64,000 nucleotides of DNA from Polaromonas sp. (GTDB lineage Bacteria > Pseudomonadota > Gammaproteobacteria > Burkholderiales > Burkholderiaceae_C). Numbering within the stretch: position 1 is the stretch's first letter; each line of letters starts with the position of its first letter. A model generated the notes under the pieces. It was not told the DNA's origin and did not search any database. It saw nothing but the letters and a program-made list of their open reading frames with translations. Below are positions 56,104-64,000 of the stretch, one piece after another. The stretch covers positions 62,001-126,000 of the forward strand of contig NZ_JAUXUP010000065.1 of NCBI RefSeq assembly GCF_030680935.1. Direction: 5' to 3'. The position numbers and the translations under genes are program-made.

Positions 56104-57249
56104 ATGCCGCTGCTGCTGTTTTCCGCGCTTTTGCACACCTACGTGGGTGTACGCCTGCTGCCTGGCCTGGGCGGCTGGCCAATGGTCCAGGTGCTGCTGG
56201 GCTTGCTGCTGCTGGCGTCTGCACTGCTGATCCCGCTGGGGTTGACAGCGCGGCGCTTCAAGTCGCGCGTTCTGGCAGATCGCATGTCCTGGACCGGCAT
56301 GTTGTTCATGGGTCTGTTTTCGTCGCTGTTTGTGCTGACCCTGCTGCGTGACGCCGTGTTGCTGGCCGCCTGGTTGTTGCTGCTGGCAGCGCCAGGCGCC
56401 TTCAGCAGTGAGGCCCTGCGCATCGGCAGCGCCGTGGCTGTTGCGCTCGCGGCCTTGTTCATGAGCGGGCTGGGGTTTTTCAATGCCAGACGCACCGCCA
56501 CGGTGGTGCGGGTGGACGTGCCCATCAGCGGCTTGCCAGCCGTCCTGCACGGCTTTGCGATTGCGCAGATCAGCGACATCCATGTCGGCCCGACCATCAA
56601 ACACGGCTACCTGCAGGCCATTGTGCGAACGGTCAACACCTTGCAGGTCGACATGGTGGCAGTGACCGGCGATCTGGTCGATGGCACGGTGGCAGAGCTG
56701 GGCCCGCATGTGGCGCCACTGGCCGGCCTGAGTTCCACCCACGGCACTTATTTTGTGACCGGCAACCATGAGTACTATTCTGGCGCGCACGCCTGGATCG
56801 ACGAGTTGCAGCGCCTGGGCATTCGGGTACTGATGAATGAACATGTGTTGTTGCAGCATGGCGAAGTGGAGGCGCACGAGGCCGTTCTGCTGGCCGGCGT
56901 GGCCGACTACAGCGCCGCGCACTTTGATGCCAGTCACCGCAGCGACCCGCATGCGGCCGTGGCCGGTGCACCTGCTGCGGTTGGCGTCAGATTGCTGCTG
57001 GCGCACCAGCCGCGCAGCGCGACCGAGGCGGCGCGCGCCGGCTTCCACCTGCAGCTGTCAGGGCACACCCATGGCGGGCAGTTCTGGCCCTGGAACCTGT
57101 TTGTGCGCTTTCAGCAGCCCTTCACCGCCGGCCTGCACCGCATGCAGGACCTATGGATTTACACCAGCCGGGGCACGGGTTACTGGGGGCCGCCCAAACG
57201 TTTTGGCGCCCCCTCCGAAATCACGCACCTGCGGCTGGTGCCAACCTGA
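56104..57249 (+). CDS. Membrane-anchored metallophosphoesterase (YkuE/YaeI-like)
   Basis: A 381-residue protein. Four to five hydrophobic helices fill residues 1-125. The calcineurin-like catalytic domain follows with all motifs: ISDIHVG (DxH), VTGDLVDG (GDxxD), VTGNHEYYSG (GNHE), LLLAHQP and LSGHTHGGQFWPW (GHxH). GGQFWPWNLFVR is shared with YkuE/YaeI, which act on lipid A precursor or other membrane substrates. No other active-site residues seem missing. Confidence 0.9.
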   Translation: MPLLLFSALLHTYVGVRLLPGLGGWPMVQVLLGLLLLASALLIPLGLTARRFKSRVLADRMSWTGMLFMGLFSSLFVLTLLRDAVLLAAWLLLLAAPGAFSSEALRIGSAVAVALAALFMSGLGFFNARRTATVVRVDVPISGLPAVLHGFAIAQISDIHVGPTIKHGYLQAIVRTVNTLQVDMVAVTGDLVDGTVAELGPHVAPLAGLSSTHGTYFVTGNHEYYSGAHAWIDELQRLGIRVLMNEHVLLQHGEVEAHEAVLLAGVADYSAAHFDASHRSDPHAAVAGAPAAVGVRLLLAHQPRSATEAARAGFHLQLSGHTHGGQFWPWNLFVRFQQPFTAGLHRMQDLWIYTSRGTGYWGPPKRFGAPSEITHLRLVPT

Positions 57250-57262
57250 GCCGGCGCCTGGA

Positions 57263-57646
57263 TCAATAACGGCTGGCGGTCAGGCGGCCGAAGATATAGC
57301 CCAGCAGCAACGCACCACCCACGGCCTGCAGCGGATGGTCCTTGATATAGGCCTTGGAATAATCCACCGCCTGCAGCGGCACATCGGTCAGCAGATGGGC
57401 GTGCTCGGTGACTTTACCGGCCACAGTGTTGGCGCCGCTGGCGAGTTTGTCGACCGTGCTGTGCGCCATGCTGGCGGCCCGGTCCACGGTGCTGTGCGCT
57501 GGCTGGGTGGCCTTGTCAATGCTGTCGTGCAGGCTGGTGCCGGCCTGGTTGACGCTGCGCAGCACGGCGCTTTCAGCCGATGCGATGGCGCCAGGTGCGG
57601 AAGAAGCGGCGCTGCCGGAGTAAGGGCTGGTGGTGGTTTTTTCCAT
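57263..57646 (-). CDS. DUF883 (ElaB/YqjD)-like protein
   Basis: A 127-residue protein from ATG 57646. A Ser/Ala-rich, helical, low-complexity first part (HSTVDRAASMAHSTVDKLASGANTVAGKV, with a repeated AHSTVD motif) leads to a C-terminal membrane helix DHPLQAVGGALLLGYIFGRL. E. coli ElaB and YqjD of this type bind the membrane and ribosomes in stationary phase. Upstream the frame is open but without homology. Confidence 0.8.
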   Translation of the reverse strand: MEKTTTSPYSGSAASSAPGAIASAESAVLRSVNQAGTSLHDSIDKATQPAHSTVDRAASMAHSTVDKLASGANTVAGKVTEHAHLLTDVPLQAVDYSKAYIKDHPLQAVGGALLLGYIFGRLTASRY

Positions 57647-57823
57647 GATGGAGTCCTTCAAAAAAAGCGGTAAAAGTAAAGGCATGCGCTTGGAGCAACA
57701 CCACGGGTGACCATGGCTTGCACGCATCCCCTACTTTCCCGCAGGCATGCCGCGCGGGCTGTGCGTGGCGGGAGGAGCCGCCTGTAGGACAAGGGAGCCA
57801 GTGCGCAGGGCGAATACGAAGCG

Positions 57824-58375
57824 TCAGTCGAAGAGGCCGGGCGTGCCGCGCATCGCGCCTTCAATGATCAACAGGCGCAGCTTGGTGCGGATGCCACCTG
57901 CCGCCGAAAACCCGCCCGGCTTGTCACCGGCTGCGAGCACGCGGTGGCACGGCACCACGGGCGCAAACGGGTTGCGCCCCAGTGCCTGCCCGACAGCACG
58001 CGCGGCGCCGGGCTCACCCAGACGCGCGGCCAGTTCGCCATAAGTCAAGGTTTGCCCGGGCTCGATCTGCAGCGCGAGCGCGTACACCCGCTGGTGAAAC
58101 TCAGGCACGCCGCGCATGTCCAGGGCCAGGCCGCTGAAATCATGGGCCTGGCCACTCAGCATGGCAACCACGCCGGTTATGGCGGCCTCCACCGGCGCGG
58201 TCGGCAGCGTCTGCCGGGCAGCGGGAAACCTCTGGCGCATGCGTTCAAACGTCTGCCGCGCGCTTGATTCGGGCAGTTGCAGGCCACGGATACCGGCATC
58301 CCCCCAGGCGATACCGCAGGGCCCGATGGGGGTGTCAAACAGCGTGAAGCAAGGGACGTCTGTGGCGTCACTCAT
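57824..58375 (-). CDS. ogt: Methylated-DNA-protein cysteine methyltransferase
   Basis: A 183-residue protein from ATG 58375. FQRVYALALQIEPGQTLTYGELAARLGEPGAARAVGQALGRNPFAPVVPCHRVLAAG contains the PCHR active site (Cys143), the Arg finger (RAVGQAL) and the HTH of Ogt/AdaC. It repairs O6-methylguanine. The first ~70 residues are the variable N-terminal domain. A dispersed repeat (copy H) lies upstream, in the gap before the 51-residue gene. Confidence 0.92.
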   Translation of the reverse strand: MSDATDVPCFTLFDTPIGPCGIAWGDAGIRGLQLPESSARQTFERMRQRFPAARQTLPTAPVEAAITGVVAMLSGQAHDFSGLALDMRGVPEFHQRVYALALQIEPGQTLTYGELAARLGEPGAARAVGQALGRNPFAPVVPCHRVLAAGDKPGGFSAAGGIRTKLRLLIIEGAMRGTPGLFD

Positions 58376-58419
58376 GCTGCCGCCCCGTCCGCACAAAACC
58401 GGGAAATGGCCGCAAAACG

Positions 58420-58472
58420 CTATCATATTGATAGCTTCTTGCGCATACCGGGTATGGGCTGGAGGGCAAAAA
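58420..58472 (-). repeat. Dispersed ~57-bp repeat, copy H
   Basis: GCTATCATATTGATAGC, then TTCTTGCGCATACCGGG, then GGGCTGGAGGGCAAAAA. It sits directly upstream of ogt and so may affect its promoter. Confidence 0.8.
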
Positions 58473-58610
58473 CATGCTCAAGCTTTGGGTAAAGCCACTC
58501 TGTGGCACTGTCGGCCTGCGCTGACAGGCAAACAGACCGTTTTCGCTATTCGCCGCTGCCAGCGCGGGTGCAGCATCAAGCCCTGATCACCTCCCCAATG
58601 GAGTTTTGCC

Positions 58611-58766
58611 ATGCCACGTTTTTCTGCCAACAACACGGGCCGCCGCGGCCCGGACAGCACCGAAGAGCCCATCAGTCCGGAAGACACCGACGACCTGCCG
58701 CTGTCGCCGGAAGAGGACAGCCCGGTGATTCCCGATGAAGAGCGCGTCTTCGACATGCCGTCTTGA
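58611..58766 (+). CDS. Small acidic protein (51 residues)
   Basis: ATG 58611 with AATGGAG upstream opens 51 codons to a TGA at 58764. The product has a basic start (MPRFSANNTGRRG) and then a strongly acidic, Pro-rich part (PEDTDDLPLSPEEDSPVIP) ending DEERVFDMPS. Likely disordered. Third-position GC bias matches the neighbouring genes. It ends 10 bp before the convergent GNAT gene. Confidence 0.6.
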   Translation: MPRFSANNTGRRGPDSTEEPISPEDTDDLPLSPEEDSPVIPDEERVFDMPS

Positions 58767-58776
58767 TGGACAAGTT

Positions 58777-59298
58777 TTAATCCACCTCGCGCTTGAGGCG
58801 GATTTCCTCCAGTTTGACCGAGCCCACCGTGACGGTTTTCAGCGAGGTCATGTCGCGCTTGAATCCGGCTGCGTGCTCGTAAAAGCCCAGAGCCCGCTCG
58901 TTGGCCAGCAACACCCACAGGGTCACCTGGGTGCATCCCTCCTCCCTCAAGCCTTCGCGGGCGCCATCCCACAAAGCCAGACCGACGCCCTTGCGCCAGT
59001 GGCCTGGCGTCACGTAAACGGCCCAGATTTCTCCTGTGGTGGATTTGGTGCCTTTGTCGCGTGACCGGTCAAACCCGACAAATCCAACCAGTTCATCTGC
59101 CTCGGTGGCTACCAGCAGTTGCGGTTCGCTGTACTCGATCGCGTCGCGCCAGAATGCCTGGCGTTTTTCAACAGACAGATTTTTGAGGTCCTCCGCAGGC
59201 ATGAGGCCCTGGTACGCGGTTTGCCATGAGGCCACATGGATTTCAGCAATGGCTTTGGCGTCGCGCAAGGTGGCGGGTCGGACTTTGTAACTGGACAT
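58777..59298 (-). CDS. GNAT-family N-acetyltransferase
   Basis: A 173-residue acetyltransferase from ATG 59298. VRPATLRDAKAIAEIHVASWQTAYQGLMP is the RimI-like front; WAVYVTPGHWRKGVGLALWDGA is motif A with the acetyl-CoA loop (RKGVG); VLLANERALGFYEHAAGF is motif B. Substrate unknown. Confidence 0.9.
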   Translation of the reverse strand: MSSYKVRPATLRDAKAIAEIHVASWQTAYQGLMPAEDLKNLSVEKRQAFWRDAIEYSEPQLLVATEADELVGFVGFDRSRDKGTKSTTGEIWAVYVTPGHWRKGVGLALWDGAREGLREEGCTQVTLWVLLANERALGFYEHAAGFKRDMTSLKTVTVGSVKLEEIRLKREVD

Positions 59299-59368
59299 GA
59301 AAAGGCTCTGGGAATCGTTGTGTGGGGACCCGGATTGTCGCAGCAAATTCCGGCTGTCCCGACCCCGC

Positions 59369-60160
59369 CTAGACCGCTGTCAGGCCGCCGTCCACCGTGT
59401 GGGCATGCCCGGTGACAAAGGACGCTGCGTCCGAGCTGAGCCACAGCACCACAGCCGCCACTTCATCGACCTCGCCCAGGCGCCCGATCGGGTGCATCTG
59501 CGCCGCGGCTGTGCCAACCTTTGGGTCGGCCGCAACTGCGCGTTCGTACATGGTCGTGCGAATCACGCCGGGACACACCGCGTTCACGCGTATGCCCCTG
59601 CGCGCATATTCAATCGCTGCCGATTTCGTCAGGCCCAGCACGGCATGTTTGCTGGCGCTGTAGGCGGCCATCTTGGGCGCACCCACCAGCCCGGCCACCG
59701 AGGCCGTGTTGACAATGGCACCGCCGCCTTGCTGCTGCATCTGTGCCAACTGGTACTTCAGGCACAGCCATACACCCTTGACGTTGATACCCATGATACG
59801 GTCAAAGGTGGCCTCGCTGCAGTCCGCCAGCCGCAGGTGCTCCTCTTCGATGCCGGCGTTGTTGAAAGCGCAGTCGAGCCGGCCGTACGCTGCCACTGTG
59901 CGAGCCACCATGGCCTGCACCTGATCGGCGTACGCGACGTCGGTACAGATAAAACTGGCCTTGCCGCCAGCCGTCTCGATCTGTCGCACGGTCTCCTGCC
60001 CGGCCTCCACCGCAGTGTCGGCCACCACGACGCGGGCCCCGGCTCGCGCAAACGCCAGTGCCGTCGCGCGCCCTATGCCGCCGCCCCCACCCGTAACCAG
60101 CGAGACCTTGCCGTCGAAAGATGTTTGCACCGGATGAATCACCTGTTTGTCTGACGTCAA
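59369..60160 (-). CDS. Short-chain dehydrogenase/reductase
   Basis: A 263-residue classical SDR: VSLVTGGGGGIGRATALAFA (NAD-binding), CAFNNAGIEEEH (NNAG), NTASVAGLVGAP (Ser), AYSASKHAVLGL (YxxxK) and CPGVIRTTM. It follows the common pattern of FabG-like oxidoreductases ending FVTGHAHTVDGGLTAV. Substrate not predictable. Monocistronic. Confidence 0.93.
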   Translation of the reverse strand: MTSDKQVIHPVQTSFDGKVSLVTGGGGGIGRATALAFARAGARVVVADTAVEAGQETVRQIETAGGKASFICTDVAYADQVQAMVARTVAAYGRLDCAFNNAGIEEEHLRLADCSEATFDRIMGINVKGVWLCLKYQLAQMQQQGGGAIVNTASVAGLVGAPKMAAYSASKHAVLGLTKSAAIEYARRGIRVNAVCPGVIRTTMYERAVAADPKVGTAAAQMHPIGRLGEVDEVAAVVLWLSSDAASFVTGHAHTVDGGLTAV

Positions 60161-60253
60161 AAGGGAAAATCATACGGACTGTCCCGCCAACACCTGTCCC
60201 GCCTGGGACGGGTTCGTCGGCCCGTCAGCTGGACGATGACGGATGTGCGGGTT

Positions 60254-61054
60254 TCAGGCGTTGGTGTAGTCGACGAAACCCACCAGCTTGGGGTCGTTCA
60301 GCTTGCGCCGCTCCAGCCGGAAAACCCCGACACCGGTGCGCGAGCCGTCATTGTTGGTGTTGCCTTCCACCGTGGCCAGGCGTCCGCCCGGCATGACACG
60401 TTCGACGATGCCGGTATGCCCGAGCCCGCTGCCGAAATCCAGGATGAAAACGATCCCCGGCTTGATCAGCGTGGGGTCGGCGAAGGCTTCACCGGCCGTG
60501 ATCAGGCGAGAGCCCGGCACATTCGCGGCCTTTGTCCAGTGCTTGAGCACACCAGCGGTCTTCGGCAGCGGGTTGCCCCGGCCGATTGCCACGGAGGCCG
60601 TATTGAATGCCCAGTAGACGAAGGCCATGCACCAGGCGCGTGTATCCGCGTTGGGATCTTGCAGGGGGACGCCGACAGCCTTCAGGTATTCATCCACCAT
60701 GGTGCCCCGGTTGCTGCCACGCGGCTCCTCCACTTGGCCGACCTGGGAGCCGGCAACGCCCAGCGCCTGCAGCATGAAACTTGAAGGAGCGCTCGCAGGC
60801 GTCACTGGGAGACCGCCAAAAAGGGCGGCCCAGGTGTGTCGCCCTACCTCGCCGTCCACGACCAGCGGCTGCCTGTCGGCATCGTCGTGCTGCGACTGGA
60901 ATAACATGACGGATGAGGTCATCGCGGCGTCGAATACACCGGTCGTAAACGGGCCATAGCCGCGCGCCACAAGTGCCTGTTGCACTTGGGAGACAAGAGC
61001 GGCGGCCGAGATGCCTTGTGAAGCAACGATACCGGGGAAGGGAACAGGGCGCAT
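60254..61054 (-). CDS. PG-binding plus CHAP-like amidase
   Basis: A 266-residue protein from ATG 61054 (AAGGAG upstream). Residues ~10-75 are a PG_binding_1 domain (VQQALVARGYGPFTTGVFDAAMTSSVMLFQSQ, DGEVGRHTWAALFG). Residues ~110-260 are a CHAP/NlpC-like Cys amidase: RAWCMAFVYWAF gives the Cys, GLGHTGIVERV the His and ATVEGNTNNDG the third site. No signal peptide is visible. It is the third gene of a lipoprotein-protease-amidase cassette, 28 bp after the protease stop. Confidence 0.83.
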   Translation of the reverse strand: MRPVPFPGIVASQGISAAALVSQVQQALVARGYGPFTTGVFDAAMTSSVMLFQSQHDDADRQPLVVDGEVGRHTWAALFGGLPVTPASAPSSFMLQALGVAGSQVGQVEEPRGSNRGTMVDEYLKAVGVPLQDPNADTRAWCMAFVYWAFNTASVAIGRGNPLPKTAGVLKHWTKAANVPGSRLITAGEAFADPTLIKPGIVFILDFGSGLGHTGIVERVMPGGRLATVEGNTNNDGSRTGVGVFRLERRKLNDPKLVGFVDYTNA

Positions 61055-61082
61055 GGAATTCTCCTTGGGGGTCGAACAAAAT

Positions 61083-62339
61083 TCAGGCCGCCACCGGCAC
61101 CAGCGGCCCATCGCCCGGCAAGCGCGCGTAGTAGCTGGTGTCGAACAGCTGCCAGGATGCAATGGCGTAGGCATAGTCGTTGCCTGATGCGATGAAAAGG
61201 CCGATCAGCGTGTGGCTCCCGTCGGCGCGGCGCGCGACAACGGGCGAACCACTGTCACCCGGAAGGAGCTGGCCGGCATTCGCCAGCAGCCTCATCCGGA
61301 CGAGCCGGGTGAAGACCAAATGGCGCTCGGCAAAGGCGCCGTTCTCGCGCACGGCGCAGTCGAAACCGTAGGAGTCGGGCAGGATCACATCAAGCGCAGC
61401 CCGCGCAACAGGACGCGGGCCACCCTGCCACCCGGGGTTGTCCGCTGGTACCAGAATCTCGAAAGCGGCGACTTCACCCAGCGCCATGACTTGCGCAGCG
61501 CTGCCGGCATAGGCCATGTCAACCGACAGCTTCAACCCGGATAGCGCGGACTTCGCGGCCGTCCAGTCAGAGACTTTTGCAAACTGCACATCGAAGCTGG
61601 GCTGCCCATCGGCGCGCATCGCCCCTCCCCAGGCGCTGCTGGTCGCAAAAGGCTGCGCACCTGCGGGTGCGAGCCGCGAGACCGGCGAACCGGGGCGCGG
61701 CAGGCGTGCGGTCACATCGGGAAACGGACTCAACACATGGTGCGCACTCATGAGCAACTTCATGGCATGCGGCCCTACCCCCAGCCGGACAGCGCAGGCG
61801 GCAGCGCCCGTCCCGGCCGTCTGGCCCAGGCCGACCTGAAGGGTGACAGCCCCTTGCGAACGGGCGCCGTAAAACCATTCATGCGGCTGGACATCCGTGG
61901 GTATGGCGCAGGCTACACGCTGCCCGTCAACCGTGGCATGGGCGAGCAGATAGCGCGGTATCTTCTGCGGGTCGTTTTCCCTGCCCTGCTCGTCGGGCCA
62001 CTTGTCCTTCACAACAAAAACAACGCAGGGCTCCCGTGTGCGTCCGGCCTGGCCGCTGCGGCCCATGCGGCGCCGGAATCCGGCAGCAACCATGACGACG
62101 CTGCCAAAGGCAAGCGTCAGTTCAGGGCCGCGGTCCTGGGCCAGTTCGTCGACAAGCTGGAAGCACTGGCGCATGTCGATGTGCCTGAGCGAACGCCAGG
62201 TCTTCAGCGCCGCCTTCAGGACCTGCGCCGGATGGCGCAGTGAGTCGCTCTCCACCCGTCTCGCCCATGCACCGGTTTTCCTTGTTGCTTGCGCCAGCAA
62301 AGGAGCCGGCTTCCGGCTATTTTTCGCTGACGCAGGCAT
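61083..62339 (-). CDS. Trypsin-like (S1-fold) serine protease without signal peptide
   Basis: A 418-residue protein. The catalytic triad can be read as His in LLMSAHHVLSP, Asp in SFDVQFAKV and Ser in LLPGDSGSPVVARR, a chymotrypsin-like order. The N-terminal ~170 residues (basic, with SLRHIDMRQCFQLVDELAQ and VVFVVKDKW) are of unknown fold. No signal peptide. It overlaps the lipoprotein gene by 23 bp, showing coupled translation. Confidence 0.78.
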   Translation of the reverse strand: MPASAKNSRKPAPLLAQATRKTGAWARRVESDSLRHPAQVLKAALKTWRSLRHIDMRQCFQLVDELAQDRGPELTLAFGSVVMVAAGFRRRMGRSGQAGRTREPCVVFVVKDKWPDEQGRENDPQKIPRYLLAHATVDGQRVACAIPTDVQPHEWFYGARSQGAVTLQVGLGQTAGTGAAACAVRLGVGPHAMKLLMSAHHVLSPFPDVTARLPRPGSPVSRLAPAGAQPFATSSAWGGAMRADGQPSFDVQFAKVSDWTAAKSALSGLKLSVDMAYAGSAAQVMALGEVAAFEILVPADNPGWQGGPRPVARAALDVILPDSYGFDCAVRENGAFAERHLVFTRLVRMRLLANAGQLLPGDSGSPVVARRADGSHTLIGLFIASGNDYAYAIASWQLFDTSYYARLPGDGPLVPVAA

Positions 62340-63960
62340 TGGAAGGCAAAACCTTCAAACTGCTTGCAAGCGGCAGCAAGCTCTTGTCCGGGGCGATGGT
62401 TGCCAGCAGCTTGTCGCGAAAAGCCGTCTGCGGAAAGGGTCGGCCGGGTTTGGGCGCACACTTGACGCCCACCGTCACAACGCCGTCTTTTTCCTGGGCC
62501 TTGTCGCCAAGCGTGACCTGCGTTTGCGCTATGGAGAAGACGAATCCGTCGTTCAGGGCCTTGACCAGGCCCTGAACCGTGCCGGATGAGGTGGGCGCCA
62601 CCGGCGTGTTGCCGGCCACAGGCGCCTTGCCGGTTTCCGCCGTTGCGCCAATCGTGATCGGGACCACCAGCGTTTTCATCGGGCTGGATGAGTCCATCAC
62701 CAGAATCGAGGTGGTTTGCGGCTTGGCGACATCTTTGGTGACGCTTACTTGCACCCGGGTCTCGAAAGGTGCGGGCCCTTTCACCGTGAGGCCCTGGATG
62801 GGCGTGTCGGTCAACTCGATCACATAGGGCCGGGTGCCGCCGCTGAGTGCAAAACCTTTGCTTGCGTCCACGTTGCCCGGGAACGCCAGTTTGTCAATGC
62901 TGGCCTTGAGCGGGAAATAGACGTCGGTCACGCCGCAGTCCTTGAGCGCTTCCAGCGCTGCCGTGCCCGGCTGATAGGCCCGCAGATAGGACTGGACAAC
63001 CCGCACCTGGCCCTGCACCCCGGCAGTGACGGCTTCGAGCGTCAGGGTCGCCGCAAGCAGGTCGCTGTGTGCCGCAGCCTGCGCCGGAAGTGTCCCGCTC
63101 TTGAGCGTTTCAGGGTTGCGAGCCGCCAGTCCGCCCGAAATCATCTTGTCAACGCCGGCTCCAGGCGCGATCTGCGCGGCGTAGCCGGCCAAACCCGCGA
63201 TCACCTTGGGCACGGATGTCAGGTCAGGCATGGTGTCCAGCGAAGCCCGGATCACTGCTGCGTCGATTTTGTCAACGGCTGCAATCAGGTTGTCGCCCGC
63301 GTGTCGCGCTTGCGTGACGAGTATCCGGCCGCTGCCTGAGGCAGCCGCAGCAGCGTCGGCGACTTCCGCCGCGGCCGCCAGTGCCGCCGACGCCCGGATA
63401 GACAACTCGGAGGTGGCCAGTGCGCCGCCCTGCAGGTAGGCCGCCAGGGATGTGCGGACTCGTGCAGCTGGCGCACTCAGTCCCGGGCCAGCCGCATCAA
63501 GATCCATCAGCGCCTTTTCAATGTCGCGCCGCTCACCATCGGTCATTCGCAGCGGTATCACCGCGCGGCGGGCGCACCCGATACCCTCGTGGCCGGCCTG
63601 CAGAATCAGCAGGCGCTGTTTGTTCAAGTTCATGTTTCCAATGGCATAGGCGGTTCCGCCTATCAAGGCGACGCCAGCGACCGTACCACTGCTGGCCTTG
63701 CCGGCTGCGAGCGCCAAGGCAAGGGCGCCGGCGACCACCAGGCCGCTGGCCAGGTCATTGGACATACCCGCCTGGCGGGAAATCTCGTTCTTGTAGGCCC
63801 CCTGCACAGTCTGGGCATAAGTCTCCGCGTAGTCGAGATTGGTCAGGGGCTGGCCGGTACGGGCGGGTACTGTCCAGGGCACAACCGGGTTCACGGAACA
63901 GCCACTGGCCAATGCAGCAATGCACAGGACCCATGAACTGCGCAAGGCGATATCACGCAT
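62317..63960 (-). CDS. Large lipoprotein of unknown function
   Basis: ATG 63960 has TGGAG eight nt upstream (an alternative is 63972). The 547-residue product has a signal with lipobox LASGC, a Gly/Ala-rich hydrophobic stretch (ASGLVVAGALALALAAGKASSGTVAGVALIGGTAYAIG), an Ala-rich helical domain (to ~300), an Ig-like beta domain (YVIELTDTPIQGLTVKGPAPFETRVQVSV) and a Pro/Thr linker leading to a last small domain. I do not recognise it. It starts the cassette with the protease and CHAP genes; the window ends 34 bp upstream, so other genes may precede. Confidence 0.75.
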   Translation of the reverse strand: MRDIALRSSWVLCIAALASGCSVNPVVPWTVPARTGQPLTNLDYAETYAQTVQGAYKNEISRQAGMSNDLASGLVVAGALALALAAGKASSGTVAGVALIGGTAYAIGNMNLNKQRLLILQAGHEGIGCARRAVIPLRMTDGERRDIEKALMDLDAAGPGLSAPAARVRTSLAAYLQGGALATSELSIRASAALAAAAEVADAAAAASGSGRILVTQARHAGDNLIAAVDKIDAAVIRASLDTMPDLTSVPKVIAGLAGYAAQIAPGAGVDKMISGGLAARNPETLKSGTLPAQAAAHSDLLAATLTLEAVTAGVQGQVRVVQSYLRAYQPGTAALEALKDCGVTDVYFPLKASIDKLAFPGNVDASKGFALSGGTRPYVIELTDTPIQGLTVKGPAPFETRVQVSVTKDVAKPQTTSILVMDSSSPMKTLVVPITIGATAETGKAPVAGNTPVAPTSSGTVQGLVKALNDGFVFSIAQTQVTLGDKAQEKDGVVTVGVKCAPKPGRPFPQTAFRDKLLATIAPDKSLLPLASSLKVLPSNACVSEK

Positions 63961-64000
63961 TTTTTTCTCCATTGCCAGCTGAAGAGACGGCATCCCGACC

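Noticed and set aside
1-64000. CRISPR array, tRNA or rRNA genes, integrase or intact IS
   Set aside because: No regularly spaced repeats, tRNA-like cloverleaf ends, rRNA segments or transposase/integrase frames were seen on reading the window.

Overview
The window is 64 kb of high-GC chromosomal DNA, densely coded on both strands, with no rRNA, tRNA, CRISPR array, intact insertion sequence or prophage that I can see. Gene types (E. coli-type GshA, DusC, NhaR-type LysR, RbgA, LytTR two-component pair, many Burkholderiales DUFs) and a dispersed ~55-60 bp repeat that I associate with Comamonadaceae suggest a Polaromonas/Rhodoferax-like betaproteobacterium. This placement is inference, not a database result.

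Layout. 1-4.2 kb: 3' end of mutS, an Anbu proteasome-like peptidase, an alpha/beta hydrolase, an unusual subtilase, and uppP on the other strand. 4.4-12 kb: a fused DUF2306-DUF6622 membrane protein, two similar 2TM-domain proteins flanking a secreted carotenoid-oxygenase/hydrolase block, then a LytS/LytTR two-component pair. 12-15.1 kb: DUF924 and two DUF3455 lipoproteins around an exported orphan. 15.1-23.6 kb: PXPV-repeat protein, glnS, an AT-richer OLD-family ATPase/nuclease gene that looks acquired, an exported methyltransferase, an M23 peptidase, a helical phasin-like protein and an EamA transporter. 23.6-30 kb: a four-PAS histidine kinase, a periplasmic duplicated-repeat protein, TerB-like, AhpD-like, VCBS and peroxiredoxin-like proteins.

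30-35 kb holds a tight minus-strand operon: alx/terC, universal stress protein, sbtA-like bicarbonate permease, sbtB-like PII protein, Rrf2 regulator and DHH phosphoesterase. A 51-residue membrane protein gene, found by reading the sequence, lies upstream. 35-47 kb: nhaR, a lone form-II CoxL-like molybdenum hydroxylase, a receiver protein, rbgA, a DJ-1/PfpI protein, gshA, an esterase, SGNH lipoprotein plus tspO, and several small exported proteins. 47-60 kb: two SDRs, Nudix overlapping dusC tail to tail, DUF4864 followed by a MITE-like element, DUF1993, DUF2235, DUF808, DUF2177, metallophosphoesterase, DUF883-like, ogt, a 51-residue acidic protein and a GNAT acetyltransferase. 60.2-64 kb: a three-gene cassette (lipoprotein, trypsin-like protease, PG-binding plus CHAP amidase) that I do not recognise as a described system.

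The most interesting signals are the repeat family, with two copies inside the coding sequence of the LytS/LytTR pair; a palindromic element whose two ends supply the stop codons of two convergent genes; the isolated OLD island; the protease/CHAP/lipoprotein cassette; and the SbtAB-Alx-Usp operon outside cyanobacteria.
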